Part shown: piece after piece, positions 20,863 through 31,220 of the stretch
How positions within the stretch are numbered: the first letter of the stretch is position 1
Layout: each line of letters begins with the position of its first letter
NCBI RefSeq assembly: GCF_000826655.1
Contig: NZ_JXJO01000021.1
Span: 1 to 64,000 of the forward strand
DNA from: Psychroserpens damuponensis
Lineage (GTDB): Bacteria; Bacteroidota; Bacteroidia; Flavobacteriales; Flavobacteriaceae
Length of the DNA: 64,000 nucleotides
Direction: 5' to 3'
Notes under the pieces: generated by a model
Seen by the model: only the letters and a program-made list of their open reading frames with translations
Told to the model about the DNA's origin: nothing
The model's database searches: none
Position numbers and translations under genes: made by a program

Positions 20863-23346
20863 TTATATAAATCCTCCGCTTCCAGATTTTTCGTTGTTAT
20901 CTCTATTTTTACGTTGTAAGGCTCTGTATTTTCCACCACCAAAACGGTATGACAATCCAATATTCCAAGTGTTAGATTCCCAATTAAATTGTCCTTTATT
21001 AGGTTGAGGTCTATCGCCTTCAAATTCAAATTTCATGGTGTTTAAAATATCACTGTAGTTAAAACTAAATGTAGCACGATTGTCTTCTAAAAAGCTATAA
21101 CGTAATCCTGTATTTACCATAAACATAGGTTGGCGTTCAAATTGTAAGCTCTTTTCTTCGCCTCTATACATTGAGAATAACGATAAGCTTAATTTTTTAG
21201 TCACTTTAAAATTGTTGAACAATCTAAAGTTGTACACCACATTATTAACTTCAATCGTTGATCGTTCGATATCATCTACTGTAGCAACATTTGTAGGCGC
21301 TGTTAGCGTTTCGGCAATTCCCTTTTGTTGACGAGAAAATAAATCGAAACTTCCGTTTAAACTCCACCATTTTGTGGGTCTAAAATTGCTACTAATCTCA
21401 ATACCAAAAGCTGTAGTGTTTTCAAAGTTGTCATAGGTTAAAATGTTTTTGTTAAGATCTAATCGGTCTATAAATACGGCTCTGTTGATTTCGTCTTCAA
21501 CTAATCTGTAAAAAACGCCTCCTGTAACCGTTCCTTTTTCAAATTTTCTAGTATAATTAACCTCTATTGAATTTGTGAACTGAGGTTGTAGGTTCGTATT
21601 TCCGAAGGAAGAAATTAAAGGCGTACTCCATTCTCTAATTGGATTAACTTGTTGTAATCCTGGACGATCTACACGACGACTAAAACTCATTTGATAAGAA
21701 TTTTTATCGCTAGGTGTATAGGTTACAAAAGCCGATGGATAGATTTGAAAATAATCATTCTCAAACGGTGTTGTCTCACTAGAGTTTTCTAATTGACGAA
21801 TGGCAGAGGCATCTTCAGTTACGCTTTCGGCACGTGCTCCAATTTGATAGCTAAATTTTTCAAATGTTTTGCCATACGTTACATATACCGAATAGATATC
21901 TCGTTTGTAATTAAAATCGGTTGCAGGTGTTGGGATAAATTCATCACCATTATTTGGTGTTGCATCTTGATTTTCATTAACAGATAATCCTGAGGAGTTA
22001 TAATCTATTTGTGTGTCAAATAAACGTGCTTCTGCACCAATTTCTAATTTTGCTTTCTCAGATAATGGATTGACATAGTCTAAATTAATCGTGGTTTGAT
22101 CTCTATCTGTATCTACAATATCTGTATAATTAGGAGGAAATACAATATTATTAAACATAAAATTGGCCACTTCATCTTGAGCAAAAACACTGTAATCTAC
22201 TTCTAAATCTAATGTTTCGTCTTCCTTTTTTAATTTGTGATTATAAACACCATTGTATTGCGCTACAGTGTTTTCAATATCATTATTAAATACTTGTGAT
22301 TGAAACGGTTGGTCAATGTATTGAATGCCAGTCTCTCCTGTTCCTAAACCATTAAATAAGTTTTGGTTAGTGAAAAATGATACTGTATTGTGATCATTCA
22401 TATAAAAATCAACACCAACTTTATAGAGATGTGATTTGTTATTGTTTAAAAAATCAAATGTTTGAAGAGAGCCATCATCCAAGCGTTCTATACGTCCGTA
22501 ATTGGCATTATTACCAATGTTGTTACCGTAATTTCCGTAGAGATTAAATTTTCCGTTACGGTAATTCATATCTATTGAACTATTAAATTTTGCATTTATT
22601 TCTTTGGTTAACCCGAAGTTGATATTTCCGTTGAAACCTATAGAAGTATTTTTATGCAGTATGATATTAATAATCCCACTCATACCTTCTGGATTGTATT
22701 TTGCTGAAGGATTTGTGATCAATTCAATTTGTTTTATAGATGTTGAAGGGATTTGCTTTAAAAGTTGAGCAATAGGCACATTAGATAATTTTCCGTCTAC
22801 CATAACTCTTACATTTTCATTGCCACGAAGACTAATGTTACCCGTTTGTTGATCTACATTTACAGACGGAATGTTATTCATAATATCACTGGCAGAAGCT
22901 CCTGCAGTAGTTAGATCTTTACCTACGTTAATCACTTTTCGGTCAACTTTTTGTTGAATGGTGGTGATTTCGGCAACTACAGTAACTTCGTCTAAGCTTG
23001 CCAAATCTTCTTCAAGGCGAATATCACCTAAATCAATTTTGTAACTGTCTTTTCCAATAGTTACAGTTTTTGATACTGTGGCAAAGCCAATGTATTGTAT
23101 CGATACTGTAACCTTACCTTCTGGTATTTTATCGATTTCAAAGGTACCATCGTCTCTAGTAATTCCGCCAGTAATTGTTTTTTCTTCGGAATTTTTAATC
23201 ACGATATTGACGTAAGGTAGCGGTTCATTTAAGGTTGCGTCTATGACTCTGCCTGAAATTTGTCCGTCTCTTAAGTCTAAATTTTTGGGTTGTGCAAATG
23301 CAAAGATTGTAAATAGGCAAATACACACTTGTGTAAGTGTTTTCAT
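20863..23346 (-). CDS. TonB-dependent receptor-like outer-membrane beta-barrel protein
   Basis: An 827-residue outer-membrane protein. Signal peptide (LFTIFAFAQ), an N-terminal carboxypeptidase-regulatory-like domain (about 28-110; SGRVIDATLNEPLPYVNIVIK), a plug domain (about 130-230; ASDIMNNIPSVNVDQQTGNI, then RGNENVRVMVDG) and a long C-terminal barrel of the OMP_b-brl_3 type ending SWNIGLSYRFGGGK-like. The very last residues are charged rather than an aromatic Phe. Such receptors import large ligands with TonB-ExbBD energy; the substrate is unknown and there is no SusD partner next to it. An inverted repeat lies just upstream. Confidence 0.9.
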   Translation of the reverse strand: MKTLTQVCICLFTIFAFAQPKNLDLRDGQISGRVIDATLNEPLPYVNIVIKNSEEKTITGGITRDDGTFEIDKIPEGKVTVSIQYIGFATVSKTVTIGKDSYKIDLGDIRLEEDLASLDEVTVVAEITTIQQKVDRKVINVGKDLTTAGASASDIMNNIPSVNVDQQTGNISLRGNENVRVMVDGKLSNVPIAQLLKQIPSTSIKQIELITNPSAKYNPEGMSGIINIILHKNTSIGFNGNINFGLTKEINAKFNSSIDMNYRNGKFNLYGNYGNNIGNNANYGRIERLDDGSLQTFDFLNNNKSHLYKVGVDFYMNDHNTVSFFTNQNLFNGLGTGETGIQYIDQPFQSQVFNNDIENTVAQYNGVYNHKLKKEDETLDLEVDYSVFAQDEVANFMFNNIVFPPNYTDIVDTDRDQTTINLDYVNPLSEKAKLEIGAEARLFDTQIDYNSSGLSVNENQDATPNNGDEFIPTPATDFNYKRDIYSVYVTYGKTFEKFSYQIGARAESVTEDASAIRQLENSSETTPFENDYFQIYPSAFVTYTPSDKNSYQMSFSRRVDRPGLQQVNPIREWSTPLISSFGNTNLQPQFTNSIEVNYTRKFEKGTVTGGVFYRLVEDEINRAVFIDRLDLNKNILTYDNFENTTAFGIEISSNFRPTKWWSLNGSFDLFSRQQKGIAETLTAPTNVATVDDIERSTIEVNNVVYNFRLFNNFKVTKKLSLSLFSMYRGEEKSLQFERQPMFMVNTGLRYSFLEDNRATFSFNYSDILNTMKFEFEGDRPQPNKGQFNWESNTWNIGLSYRFGGGKYRALQRKNRDNNEKSGSGGFI

Positions 23347-23367
23347 TTTTTTTTGATTGATTTTTAT

Positions 23368-23383
23368 ACTGAATAGATTCAGT
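23368..23383. promoter_or_regulatory. Inverted repeat upstream of the receptor gene
   Basis: ACTGAAT-AG-ATTCAGT, a perfect 7-base inverted repeat 22 bases before the receptor start, in the gap between divergent genes. Could be an operator or a leader hairpin; no regulator can be named. Confidence 0.35.
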
Positions 23384-23536
23384 AAGGATTGATTAGATGA
23401 AATTAATAGTTGTTATGATATAGACGATCTATTTTTTAATACGTTACTTTTTTTAACATTACTTAACACGGTTTTAACAAATGGAACATCAAATTTTGTA
23501 GTATATTATAAAATGATCAATAAAAAAGTAAAACCT

Positions 23537-23899
23537 ATGAATAAGAAAACTTTAGTAATTGGAGCCTCGTTAAAGCCAGAGAGATACTCTAATATTGCCA
23601 TGAAAAGATTAACAAGCTACAATCACGATGTTGTTGCTTTTGGGTTAAGAGAAGGCCAAGTCGCAGGCATAGATATTGATACGAGTTTAATGCCATATAA
23701 GGATATCGATACCATAACACTGTATCTTAATCCCGAGCGCCAAAAAGCCTATTATGAGTATTTAATAGGACTACAACCTAAACGCATTATATTTAATCCA
23801 GGAACCGAAAACTCAGAATTTCAAAACCTTTTAAAACAACAAGGTATTTATTTTGAAGAAGCTTGCACTTTGGTATTATTGTCTACGAATCAATATTAA
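23537..23899 (+). CDS. CoA-binding (Rossmann-fold) protein
   Basis: A 120-residue CoA_binding_2 domain protein: KKTLVIGASLKPERYSNIAM (cut) at the N-terminus is the nucleotide-binding loop, followed by strands and the IIFNPGTENSEF segment near the C-terminus that is typical of the family. It is the stand-alone form of the CoA-binding domain of succinyl-CoA synthetase; function unknown. An upstream in-frame ATG at 23513 adds eight residues; I prefer 23537 because family members start M-x-KKTLVIGAS. Its 3' end overlaps the convergent symporter gene by 24 bases. Confidence 0.85.
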   Translation: MNKKTLVIGASLKPERYSNIAMKRLTSYNHDVVAFGLREGQVAGIDIDTSLMPYKDIDTITLYLNPERQKAYYEYLIGLQPKRIIFNPGTENSEFQNLLKQQGIYFEEACTLVLLSTNQY

Positions 23900-25312
23900 A
23901 CCTAGAAAGGTCAAAAATCCATTTAAAATTAAGATAAAAAAACCAAATTCAAACCCAAACCATTTTAAACTATTTACACTTATTATGTAAGATAGGATAG
24001 GAGAAAGAATTGCAATTATAGGTACAATTTTATCTTTGACATTCCATTTTGTAAAGAGCCCAAAAGCATAGAGGCCTAATAAAGGTCCGTAAGTATATCC
24101 TGCAAATACAAAGAGTTTTTTTATAACACTTTCATCTTGTATGATATACTTAAAAGCAACTATTACTAAGATAAGAATCACAGATATAGCAACATGAATT
24201 TGTTTTCTAATAGTAACTTGTTTTGCTTCGGAATACTTTTTTTCAATATCCAAAATGTCAATACTAAACGATGTTGTTAATGATGTCAATGCACTATCTG
24301 CACTACTATAAGCGGCTGCAATTAATCCTAACAAGAAAAATACAAATACAGTTGTGCCTAAATGATTTTTAGCAAGAATAGGAAATAAATCATCTTTGTG
24401 AGCATCAATACCATTTTGCTGAGCATAGACTGTAAGTAACAGTCCTAAACTCAAAAATATAAAGTTAACAACAGTGAGCACTATGGTAAACCAAAACATG
24501 TTTTTTTGAGCATCCTTCAACGAGCGGCAAGTTAGGTTTTTTTGCATCATATCTTGATCTAAACCTGTCATTACAATGGCTATAAATGCACCAGAAATAA
24601 ACTGTTTCCAGAAATAATTTGCCGATTTGTAATCGTCAAAAAAGAAAACTTGAGAAAGATCACTGTCTAGTACGTAGCTTAAAATATTTCCATCTTGGAT
24701 TGCTAAAGAGTCACTAACAAAATATATTGCTACTCCAACAGCTATGAGCATAAATAAAGTTTGTAGCGTATCCGTCCATACAATAGTTTTTATACCAGAT
24801 TTGAAGGTGTACAACCATATAAGTAAAACCGTAATTGTTACCGTTTGCCAAAAGCTAACACCTAATTCGTCAAATAGTATTATTTGCAAAACGTTTGCAA
24901 CTAAAAATAATCTAAAACTAGCGCCAACAATTCTCGAAATTAAAAAAAAAGAGGCTCCTGTTTTATAAGCATAATTACCAAATCGTGTTTCTAAATAGGT
25001 ATATATAGAGGTAAGGTTTAATTTGTAATATAAAGGCAAAAGAATAGTTCCTATAACTAAATAGCCTAGAATATAACCCAAAACAACTTGCATGTAGCTA
25101 AACTGTGAGGCTTCTATCCAACCAGGAACCGAAATAAATGTAACACCAGATAACGAGGCGCCAATCATCCCAAAAGCGACAATATACCAAGGTGATTGCT
25201 TGTCTGCCTTAAAAAAAGCAGTATTACCAGATGATTTACCTGTAAAATAAGAGATAAGTATTAAAACACCAAAGTAAGCTAGAATAAGAAAAATGATGAC
25301 GTTCGTCGACAT
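23876..25312 (-). CDS. Sodium:solute symporter family protein
   Basis: A 478-residue inner-membrane transporter with about 13 transmembrane helices, of the SSS family (SGNTAFFKADKQSPWYIVAF then GASLSGVTFISVPGW at residues 51-65, and the SRIVGASFRL stretch). It should co-transport a solute with Na+; the substrate is unknown. The LNLTSIYTYLETRFG segment is the classic SSS signature. The 3' end overlaps the CoA-binding gene, which runs the other way, so there is no room for a terminator between them. Confidence 0.9.
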   Translation of the reverse strand: MSTNVIIFLILAYFGVLILISYFTGKSSGNTAFFKADKQSPWYIVAFGMIGASLSGVTFISVPGWIEASQFSYMQVVLGYILGYLVIGTILLPLYYKLNLTSIYTYLETRFGNYAYKTGASFFLISRIVGASFRLFLVANVLQIILFDELGVSFWQTVTITVLLIWLYTFKSGIKTIVWTDTLQTLFMLIAVGVAIYFVSDSLAIQDGNILSYVLDSDLSQVFFFDDYKSANYFWKQFISGAFIAIVMTGLDQDMMQKNLTCRSLKDAQKNMFWFTIVLTVVNFIFLSLGLLLTVYAQQNGIDAHKDDLFPILAKNHLGTTVFVFFLLGLIAAAYSSADSALTSLTTSFSIDILDIEKKYSEAKQVTIRKQIHVAISVILILVIVAFKYIIQDESVIKKLFVFAGYTYGPLLGLYAFGLFTKWNVKDKIVPIIAILSPILSYIISVNSLKWFGFEFGFFILILNGFLTFLGLILIRRQ

Positions 25313-25471
25313 AAAGAAGGTTTTAACAGAGATTTAAATGAAATATATTATTTTCGTAAAAAATTGCAAACAATATTAAGTAAATTCTAATTGATATTAT
25401 GTATTTCTGAATATCAGATTATTATTAGAAAACTCTTACTAGCGTTTAAACTGAAAAAAATCCCTATTAAA

Positions 25472-27970
25472 ATGAAAAATTACTTCTTACTTCTGGCATT
25501 TCTCTTGTCAGTTACTACAACGTTTTCGCAAGATTATAAACAAATGATTTCTCAAGGTACTTACACAGTACAAGATATTCAAACTGCAGCCGAAATGCAT
25601 TTCGCTCAAGTTGGTACAGAGCGAGGAAAAGGATATAAACCTTATAAACGATGGGAATACCAAGCGTTAAGAAATATGGATGAAAACGGAATGTTGCCAT
25701 CACCAGAGTTTTATTTCAATGAGTTAGAAAACTATAATAGTTACCTAAATGCAAATGGAGCATCAGCAAGAACGACAGTTGGTACTTGGGAGCAATTAGG
25801 CCCAACATCATGGAATGCTACCAGTGGATGGAATCCTGGTGTTGGCCGTATCACTTCAGTTGCGGTTGAACCAGCAAACCCTAATCATATTATTGCAGGT
25901 GCAGATACAGGAGGAGTTTGGAGATCTATAGATGGTGGTTTAAACTGGACCGTATTAACAGATAATTTGTCAAATTTAAATGTGTCTGCTTTAGCTATTC
26001 ACCCTACTGTAAATACAACTTATTTTTGGGGTTCAGGAAGTGGGATTATCTTTACGTCTTTAGATAGCGGTATCACTTGGAATGTTTTAGCAGATATTGG
26101 AGATGGTGCAGTAAATAAAATTCTTATAGATCCAACAAACACTAATAAAATGTATTGTTCTGCGCAAAGTGGCGGACTGTTTAAATCTACAAATGCAGGT
26201 GTTAATTGGTCTTCAATTCATTCTAGTGCTTCTACAGGTTATGATTTTGAATTTAAACCAGGTGATACAAATGTTGTTTTTGCGTCAGGATCTGTATTTT
26301 ATACGTCTACAGATGGTGGTGCTACTTTTGCACCATCAAATGCGTTTTCTTTTGGCCCAAAAATGATTGGAGTATCTCCAAATGATCCAGATGTTGTTTA
26401 TGTGTTAGAAGCTTCAGGTGGCGCTTTTGGAGGATTATATAAATCGGTTAACCTTGCGCCTTTTACTGCGTTAAATCACTCTGGTAAAAACTACTTTGGT
26501 TATAGTTCTGATCCAACAGATCCAGATGACGTAGGAGTAGGTCAAGCTCCGAGAGATATGGATATTGCTGTGAATCCAAATGATATTAATGATGTGCATA
26601 TAGCTGGAGTTAATACTTGGAGATCTACAAATGGAGGTGTAACATTTACACCAACATCACAATGGACACCAGGTAGTGCTAATGGGCAAGGTATTGGCTA
26701 TTGCCATGCCGATGTTGATATTTTAGAGTTTATTAATGATAAATTATATGTTGGTACAGACGGCGGATTATTTGTAGCAGAAAATCCTACAGTCGTTAAT
26801 ACGACTTATTATAAAGATTTAACGAACGGAATGGGAATACGTCAATTTTACAAAATTGGTATTAGTCAAACTAATCCGGTAATGGTGACAGGCGGCTCAC
26901 AAGATAATGGAACATCTATTATGGATGTCAATGGTGATTGGACAGATTGGATAGGCGCTGATGGTATGGAAAGTTTTATTGATAAAAATAATCCAAATGT
27001 AATCTATGGTACATCACAAAATGGATCGCTTTACAGGTCTTTCAATGGAGGTGCCAGTATTGGTAGTATTCCTAGTCCTGAAAATAAATCTGGTAATTGG
27101 GTTACACCTTTTGAGCAGGATCCAATTTTAGCAAATACTATTTACTCAGGGTATGATGAAGTGTATAAATCAACAAATGGAGGTAATACTTGGGAGAGTG
27201 TATCTCAAAATTTTGGAGGAAATCTTAACCATTTAAAAATAGCACCTTCAAGTAGTAATTTTCAGTATGCAGCAAGAGGTTCAAATTTATATATGAATAC
27301 GTTTGTTGGTACACTTCCAAATTGGTCGTCGTTAGGAGGTTTTTCTGGATCTATAAACTCTATTGCTATTCATCCAACAGATCCAAGTAGAGTAGCCATT
27401 GCAACTACAGGGAGCCAAAGAGTATACGTGTCAACAAACAGCGGGAACTCATGGACGTCATATAAATTAAATCTACCTAATTTTAGTGCTCAAGCATTAG
27501 CATGGCATGACAATGGCGAAAACGGATTGTACTTAGGTATGAATTACGGTATTTATTATATCGATGATACACTTACAGAGTGGCAACCATTTAGTAACGG
27601 CTTACCTAATGTTATCATTAGTGAGTTAGAAATCAATACAGCAGATAATAAAATTTATGCAGGTACTTATGGTCGCGGACTTTGGAGTTCAAATGTGTAT
27701 GATGCAACATTAAGCGTAGATGAATTTGCCTTAGAGTCTTTTGAAATATATCCTAATCCGGCAAAAAATAATGTAACTATCAATTGGAATCAAAGTGATT
27801 TAGTTTCTGTGAGAATCTTTGATGCTCTCGGTAAATTGATGTTCTATTCTAAAAATATTAATATTTCTCAACCTACAACTATTGATGTGTCATCATATGC
27901 AACAGGTCTTTATTTTGTGAAAATTAATAATCTTCAAGGATCTGTTACTAAAAAATTATTGATCAAATAA
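25472..27970 (+). CDS. Sortilin/BNR-repeat protein with T9SS C-terminal domain
   Basis: An 832-residue secreted protein. I start it at the ATG giving a clean signal peptide (KNYFLLLAFLLSVTTTFSQ). The body has repeated beta-propeller blades with the S/T-x-D/N-G-G-x-T/N-W Asp-box pattern (SIDGGLNW, SLDSGITW, STNAGVNW, STDGGATF, STNGGVTF, SFNGG, STNGGNTW, STNSGNSW), as in VPS10/sortilin or BNR-like glycoside hydrolase folds. The last 75 residues (FEIYPNPAKNNVTINW ... VTKKLLIK) are a type A T9SS sorting tail. It is thus exported by the type IX system, probably surface-anchored or released; the enzymatic activity is unknown. Confidence 0.9.
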   Translation: MKNYFLLLAFLLSVTTTFSQDYKQMISQGTYTVQDIQTAAEMHFAQVGTERGKGYKPYKRWEYQALRNMDENGMLPSPEFYFNELENYNSYLNANGASARTTVGTWEQLGPTSWNATSGWNPGVGRITSVAVEPANPNHIIAGADTGGVWRSIDGGLNWTVLTDNLSNLNVSALAIHPTVNTTYFWGSGSGIIFTSLDSGITWNVLADIGDGAVNKILIDPTNTNKMYCSAQSGGLFKSTNAGVNWSSIHSSASTGYDFEFKPGDTNVVFASGSVFYTSTDGGATFAPSNAFSFGPKMIGVSPNDPDVVYVLEASGGAFGGLYKSVNLAPFTALNHSGKNYFGYSSDPTDPDDVGVGQAPRDMDIAVNPNDINDVHIAGVNTWRSTNGGVTFTPTSQWTPGSANGQGIGYCHADVDILEFINDKLYVGTDGGLFVAENPTVVNTTYYKDLTNGMGIRQFYKIGISQTNPVMVTGGSQDNGTSIMDVNGDWTDWIGADGMESFIDKNNPNVIYGTSQNGSLYRSFNGGASIGSIPSPENKSGNWVTPFEQDPILANTIYSGYDEVYKSTNGGNTWESVSQNFGGNLNHLKIAPSSSNFQYAARGSNLYMNTFVGTLPNWSSLGGFSGSINSIAIHPTDPSRVAIATTGSQRVYVSTNSGNSWTSYKLNLPNFSAQALAWHDNGENGLYLGMNYGIYYIDDTLTEWQPFSNGLPNVIISELEINTADNKIYAGTYGRGLWSSNVYDATLSVDEFALESFEIYPNPAKNNVTINWNQSDLVSVRIFDALGKLMFYSKNINISQPTTIDVSSYATGLYFVKINNLQGSVTKKLLIK

Positions 27971-27992
27971 AACTTAATTTTTAAATAAGTGA

Positions 27993-28027
27993 AAAACCAT
28001 CATTAGTTTTATAATGATGGTTTTTTT
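27993..28027 (+). terminator. Terminator after the T9SS cargo gene
   Basis: AAAACCATCATTA, loop GTTT, TAATGATGGTTTTTTT: a strong hairpin with T tract just after the stop codon. Confidence 0.9.
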
Positions 28028-28073
28028 ATATAAACGCATTTAAAATTGTTTTACATATTGTAAATTCGCAAGT

Positions 28074-28691
28074 ATGGAATTTTCTTCTAAATTACTAGAA
28101 AACGCAGTCAATGAAATGTCGCATTTACCAGGTATTGGTAAACGTACAGCCTTACGATTAGTGCTACATATGCTTAGGCAGCCAAAAGAGCAAACCCTTG
28201 ATTTTACAAAAGCTCTAAATGCCATGCGTACCGAGATAAAATTTTGTAAAAGCTGTCATAATATTAGTGATACTGATGTTTGCGAAATTTGCGCCAACCC
28301 AAACCGCATTGAAAATGTAGTATGTGTTGTTGAAGATATAAGAGATGTTATGGCTATTGAAAACACAAGTTCCTTTAAAGGCTTATACCATGTTTTAGGC
28401 GGAAAAATATCACCAATGGATGGTATAGGTCCTAATGAATTAAACATAAATACATTGGTAGAAAAAGTTAAGCAAGGCTCAATTACCGAACTTATTTTTG
28501 CACTTGGATCTACCATGGAAGGTGATACAACCAATTTCTATATTTATAAACAAATTCAAGATTACGATATTAAAACATCTACTATTGCTAGAGGTATTTC
28601 TGTCGGAAATGAGCTAGAATACACAGATGAGGTGACCTTAGGTAGAAGTATCATTAATAGAATTCCGTTTGAAACATCTCTAAAATCATAA
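28074..28691 (+). CDS. recR: Recombination protein RecR
   Basis: A 205-residue RecR, which with RecO/RecF loads RecA at gaps in damaged DNA. It has the N-terminal helix-hairpin-helix ([18 protein letters not shown]), the four-cysteine zinc finger C58-x2-C61-x8-C70-x2-C73, and a TOPRIM domain ([12 protein letters not shown] then [19 protein letters not shown]). Normal length. The next gene starts eight bases after its stop. Confidence 0.97.
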   Translation: MEFSSKLLENAVNEMSHLPGIGKRTALRLVLHMLRQPKEQTLDFTKALNAMRTEIKFCKSCHNISDTDVCEICANPNRIENVVCVVEDIRDVMAIENTSSFKGLYHVLGGKISPMDGIGPNELNINTLVEKVKQGSITELIFALGSTMEGDTTNFYIYKQIQDYDIKTSTIARGISVGNELEYTDEVTLGRSIINRIPFETSLKS

Positions 28692-28698
28692 CCAACTA

Positions 28699-29805
28699 TT
28701 GAAATTATCTGTAATCATACTCAACTACAATGTGCGCCACTTTTTGGAGCTCTGTATTAAAAGTGTTGAAGCAGCCTTAACATCTATAGATGCTGAAATC
28801 ATCGTTGTAGACAATCTGTCTAAAGATGATAGTTGTGAGATGGTAAAACGCCAATTTCCGAAGGTGAAATTAATTGAGAACTCTAAAAATTACGGCTTTT
28901 CAAAAGGAAACAACATTGCAGTAAAAGAAGCAAAAGGTGATTATTTATGTATTCTAAATCCAGATACGGTTGTTGCAGAAGACACATTTGAGTTGCTCCT
29001 TAAAATTTCCGAAGCAAACAAAAATCCAGGTATTATAGGCTGTAGATTAATAGACGGTAAAGGTCAGTTTTTACCCGAAAGTAAACGAAAAATCCCAACA
29101 CCAAGTGTGGCTATTAAAAAAATTATCGGGCTAACAAGTTCGTATTACGCAAACGACATTAATGAAACTTCTACAGGTTTAGCTCCAGTTTTTGTAGGTG
29201 CATTTATGCTGCTTAAAACATCGGTTTATAAGCAAGTTAAAGGTTTTGATGAAGACTATTTTATGTATGGAGAAGATATAGATTTGTCTTATAAAGTGAG
29301 GCAAGCCGGTTACAATAATATGTATGTTGGTGCAACAACAGCGATACATTATAAAGGTGAAAGTACGTTAAAAGATAAAACCTATGCCAAACGATTTTAT
29401 GGAGCCATGCAAATTTTTTACAATAAACATTTTAAATCTAATATAGTGTTTGATGCCATGGTTTGGTTAGGAATTAGATGTGCGCCTTTATTTCAAAAAT
29501 CGATACCTAATACGTCTTCTTCAAATCGAAAATTAGTATTGATTTCTTCGGAAATGAACACACACCTAGAAAACGCTATAAATCAACCATTAGTCTTGCA
29601 ATCAAACATAGCGCAATACGATGATGATACAGAGTATATTTTAGATAATAATCACCTCAGTTTTAAGTCAATCATAGAAATCATATCTAAAACACCTAAA
29701 AATTCTAGTGCTACCTTTAAGATTCTACCAAAAAACTCTAACTTTATCATCGGAAGTAATAGCTCCAAAAGTAGAGGATCAATTATAAATTTTGATGATA
29801 ATTAA
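28699..29805 (+). CDS. Family 2 glycosyltransferase
   Basis: A 368-residue GT-A glycosyltransferase: LSVIILNYNVRHFLELCIKS at the N-terminus, the ILNPDTVV metal-binding-region motif near 87-94, and FDEDYFMYGEDIDLSYKVRQ (cut) near 186-205 with the typical ED-x-D. It resembles rhamnosyl/WsaF-like GT2 enzymes and may act in polysaccharide or lipid-linked glycan synthesis. The start is a TTG eight bases after recR; no ATG fits. The C-terminal 90 residues are an extra, low-similarity extension that I cannot place. Confidence 0.88.
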   Translation: MKLSVIILNYNVRHFLELCIKSVEAALTSIDAEIIVVDNLSKDDSCEMVKRQFPKVKLIENSKNYGFSKGNNIAVKEAKGDYLCILNPDTVVAEDTFELLLKISEANKNPGIIGCRLIDGKGQFLPESKRKIPTPSVAIKKIIGLTSSYYANDINETSTGLAPVFVGAFMLLKTSVYKQVKGFDEDYFMYGEDIDLSYKVRQAGYNNMYVGATTAIHYKGESTLKDKTYAKRFYGAMQIFYNKHFKSNIVFDAMVWLGIRCAPLFQKSIPNTSSSNRKLVLISSEMNTHLENAINQPLVLQSNIAQYDDDTEYILDNNHLSFKSIIEIISKTPKNSSATFKILPKNSNFIIGSNSSKSRGSIINFDDN

Positions 29806-29885
29806 TTGAAATAATCGCAACGAATGTGTTGTTTTTTAATTAATTTTGCAATCAAGTAACAAAATACATACCCTAGATTACAGAT

Positions 29886-31220
29886 ATGGCAAAGTTTGAA
29901 CTAAAGCTTCCTAAAATGGGAGAGAGTGTTGCAGAAGCAACAATAACATCTTGGTTGAAAAATGTTGGTGATACTATCGAAGCAGATGAAGCAGTTTTTG
30001 AAATTGCTACCGATAAAGTAGATAGTGAAGTACCAAGTGAAGTAGATGGTGTTTTAATAGAAAAACTGTTTGAGGTTGATGATCTCGTTCAAGTAGGTCA
30101 AACTATTGCTGTTATAGAAACCGAAGGCGAAGCTACAGCTTCAACAGAGGCGCCAAAAGCAGAGCCTGCACAAGAAGAGGTAGCGCCTGTTGAGGTTGCT
30201 GAGGTGGCTAAAACTGTGGTTGCAGCTAAAGAGACTACTGCGCCTGTGGTTAGCTCTGGTGATCGTTTCTACTCACCATTAGTAAGAAATATCGCAAAGC
30301 AAGAAGGGATTTCTCAAGCTGAGTTAGATGGTATTTCAGGTTCAGGAAAAGATGGTCGTGTAACTAAAAATGACATACTTGCATTTATTGATAATCGTGG
30401 GTCTCAACCAACTCCAGCAAAAGACGTCGCTAAAGAGACTCCAAAGTCTCAGCCAGCATCAACTAAAACTGTAGAGAAAAAACAAGCAGCTGCACCTGTA
30501 GTAGCATCTGGAGAAGATGAGCTCATAGAAATGTCTAGAATGGGCAAATTAATTGCACATCATATGGTCGAGTCTGTGCAAACTGCTGCTCACGTACAAA
30601 GTTTTATTGAAGCTGATGTCACAAAAATATGGAATTGGAGAAAAAAGGTTAAAGACGATTTCTTTAAGCGAGAAGGTGAAAATTTAACCTTCACACCAAT
30701 TTTCATGGAAGCCGTTGCAAAAGCATTACGTGATTTTCCAATGATGAATATTTCATTACAAGGTGATACCGTAATTAAGAAAAAACATATCAATTTAGGT
30801 ATGGCAGCAGCTTTAGGCGATGGTAATTTAATTGTACCAGTCATTAAAGATGCAGATCAATTAAACTTAGTTGGGATGACCAAAAAAGTAAATGATTTGG
30901 CAACTCGTGCAAGAAATAATAAATTAAAACCAGATGATATTGCTGGAGGAACCTATACAGTTACTAATGTAGGTACCTTTGGGAGTATTATGGGGACACC
31001 AATTATTAATCAACCACAAGTAGGGATTCTAGCCCTAGGTGCTATTAGAAAAGTACCTGCAGTTGTAGAAACTCCTGATGGTGATTTTATAGGTATTAGA
31101 TATAGAATGTTTTTATCACATTCTTATGATCATCGTGTTGTTAATGGCGCACTTGGTGGTCAATTTGTAAAAGCAGTAAAAGATTATCTAGAAGCTTGGG
31201 ATTCTAATAGAGAAATCTAA
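29886..31220 (+). CDS. 2-oxoacid dehydrogenase dihydrolipoyl acyltransferase (E2)
   Basis: A 444-residue E2 subunit of a 2-oxoacid dehydrogenase complex. An N-terminal lipoyl domain has its lipoylated lysine in EIATDKVDSEVP (K44), then an Ala/Pro/Glu linker, an E3/E1-binding domain (about 128-165; YSPLVRNIAKQEGIS), a second linker and the CAT catalytic domain from about 215. The usual HxxxDG catalytic motif reads DHRVVNG (H416, N420), with Asn for Asp. The type is closest to branched-chain/2-oxoglutarate E2s. E1 and E3 genes are not adjacent. Confidence 0.92.
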   Translation: MAKFELKLPKMGESVAEATITSWLKNVGDTIEADEAVFEIATDKVDSEVPSEVDGVLIEKLFEVDDLVQVGQTIAVIETEGEATASTEAPKAEPAQEEVAPVEVAEVAKTVVAAKETTAPVVSSGDRFYSPLVRNIAKQEGISQAELDGISGSGKDGRVTKNDILAFIDNRGSQPTPAKDVAKETPKSQPASTKTVEKKQAAAPVVASGEDELIEMSRMGKLIAHHMVESVQTAAHVQSFIEADVTKIWNWRKKVKDDFFKREGENLTFTPIFMEAVAKALRDFPMMNISLQGDTVIKKKHINLGMAAALGDGNLIVPVIKDADQLNLVGMTKKVNDLATRARNNKLKPDDIAGGTYTVTNVGTFGSIMGTPIINQPQVGILALGAIRKVPAVVETPDGDFIGIRYRMFLSHSYDHRVVNGALGGQFVKAVKDYLEAWDSNREI

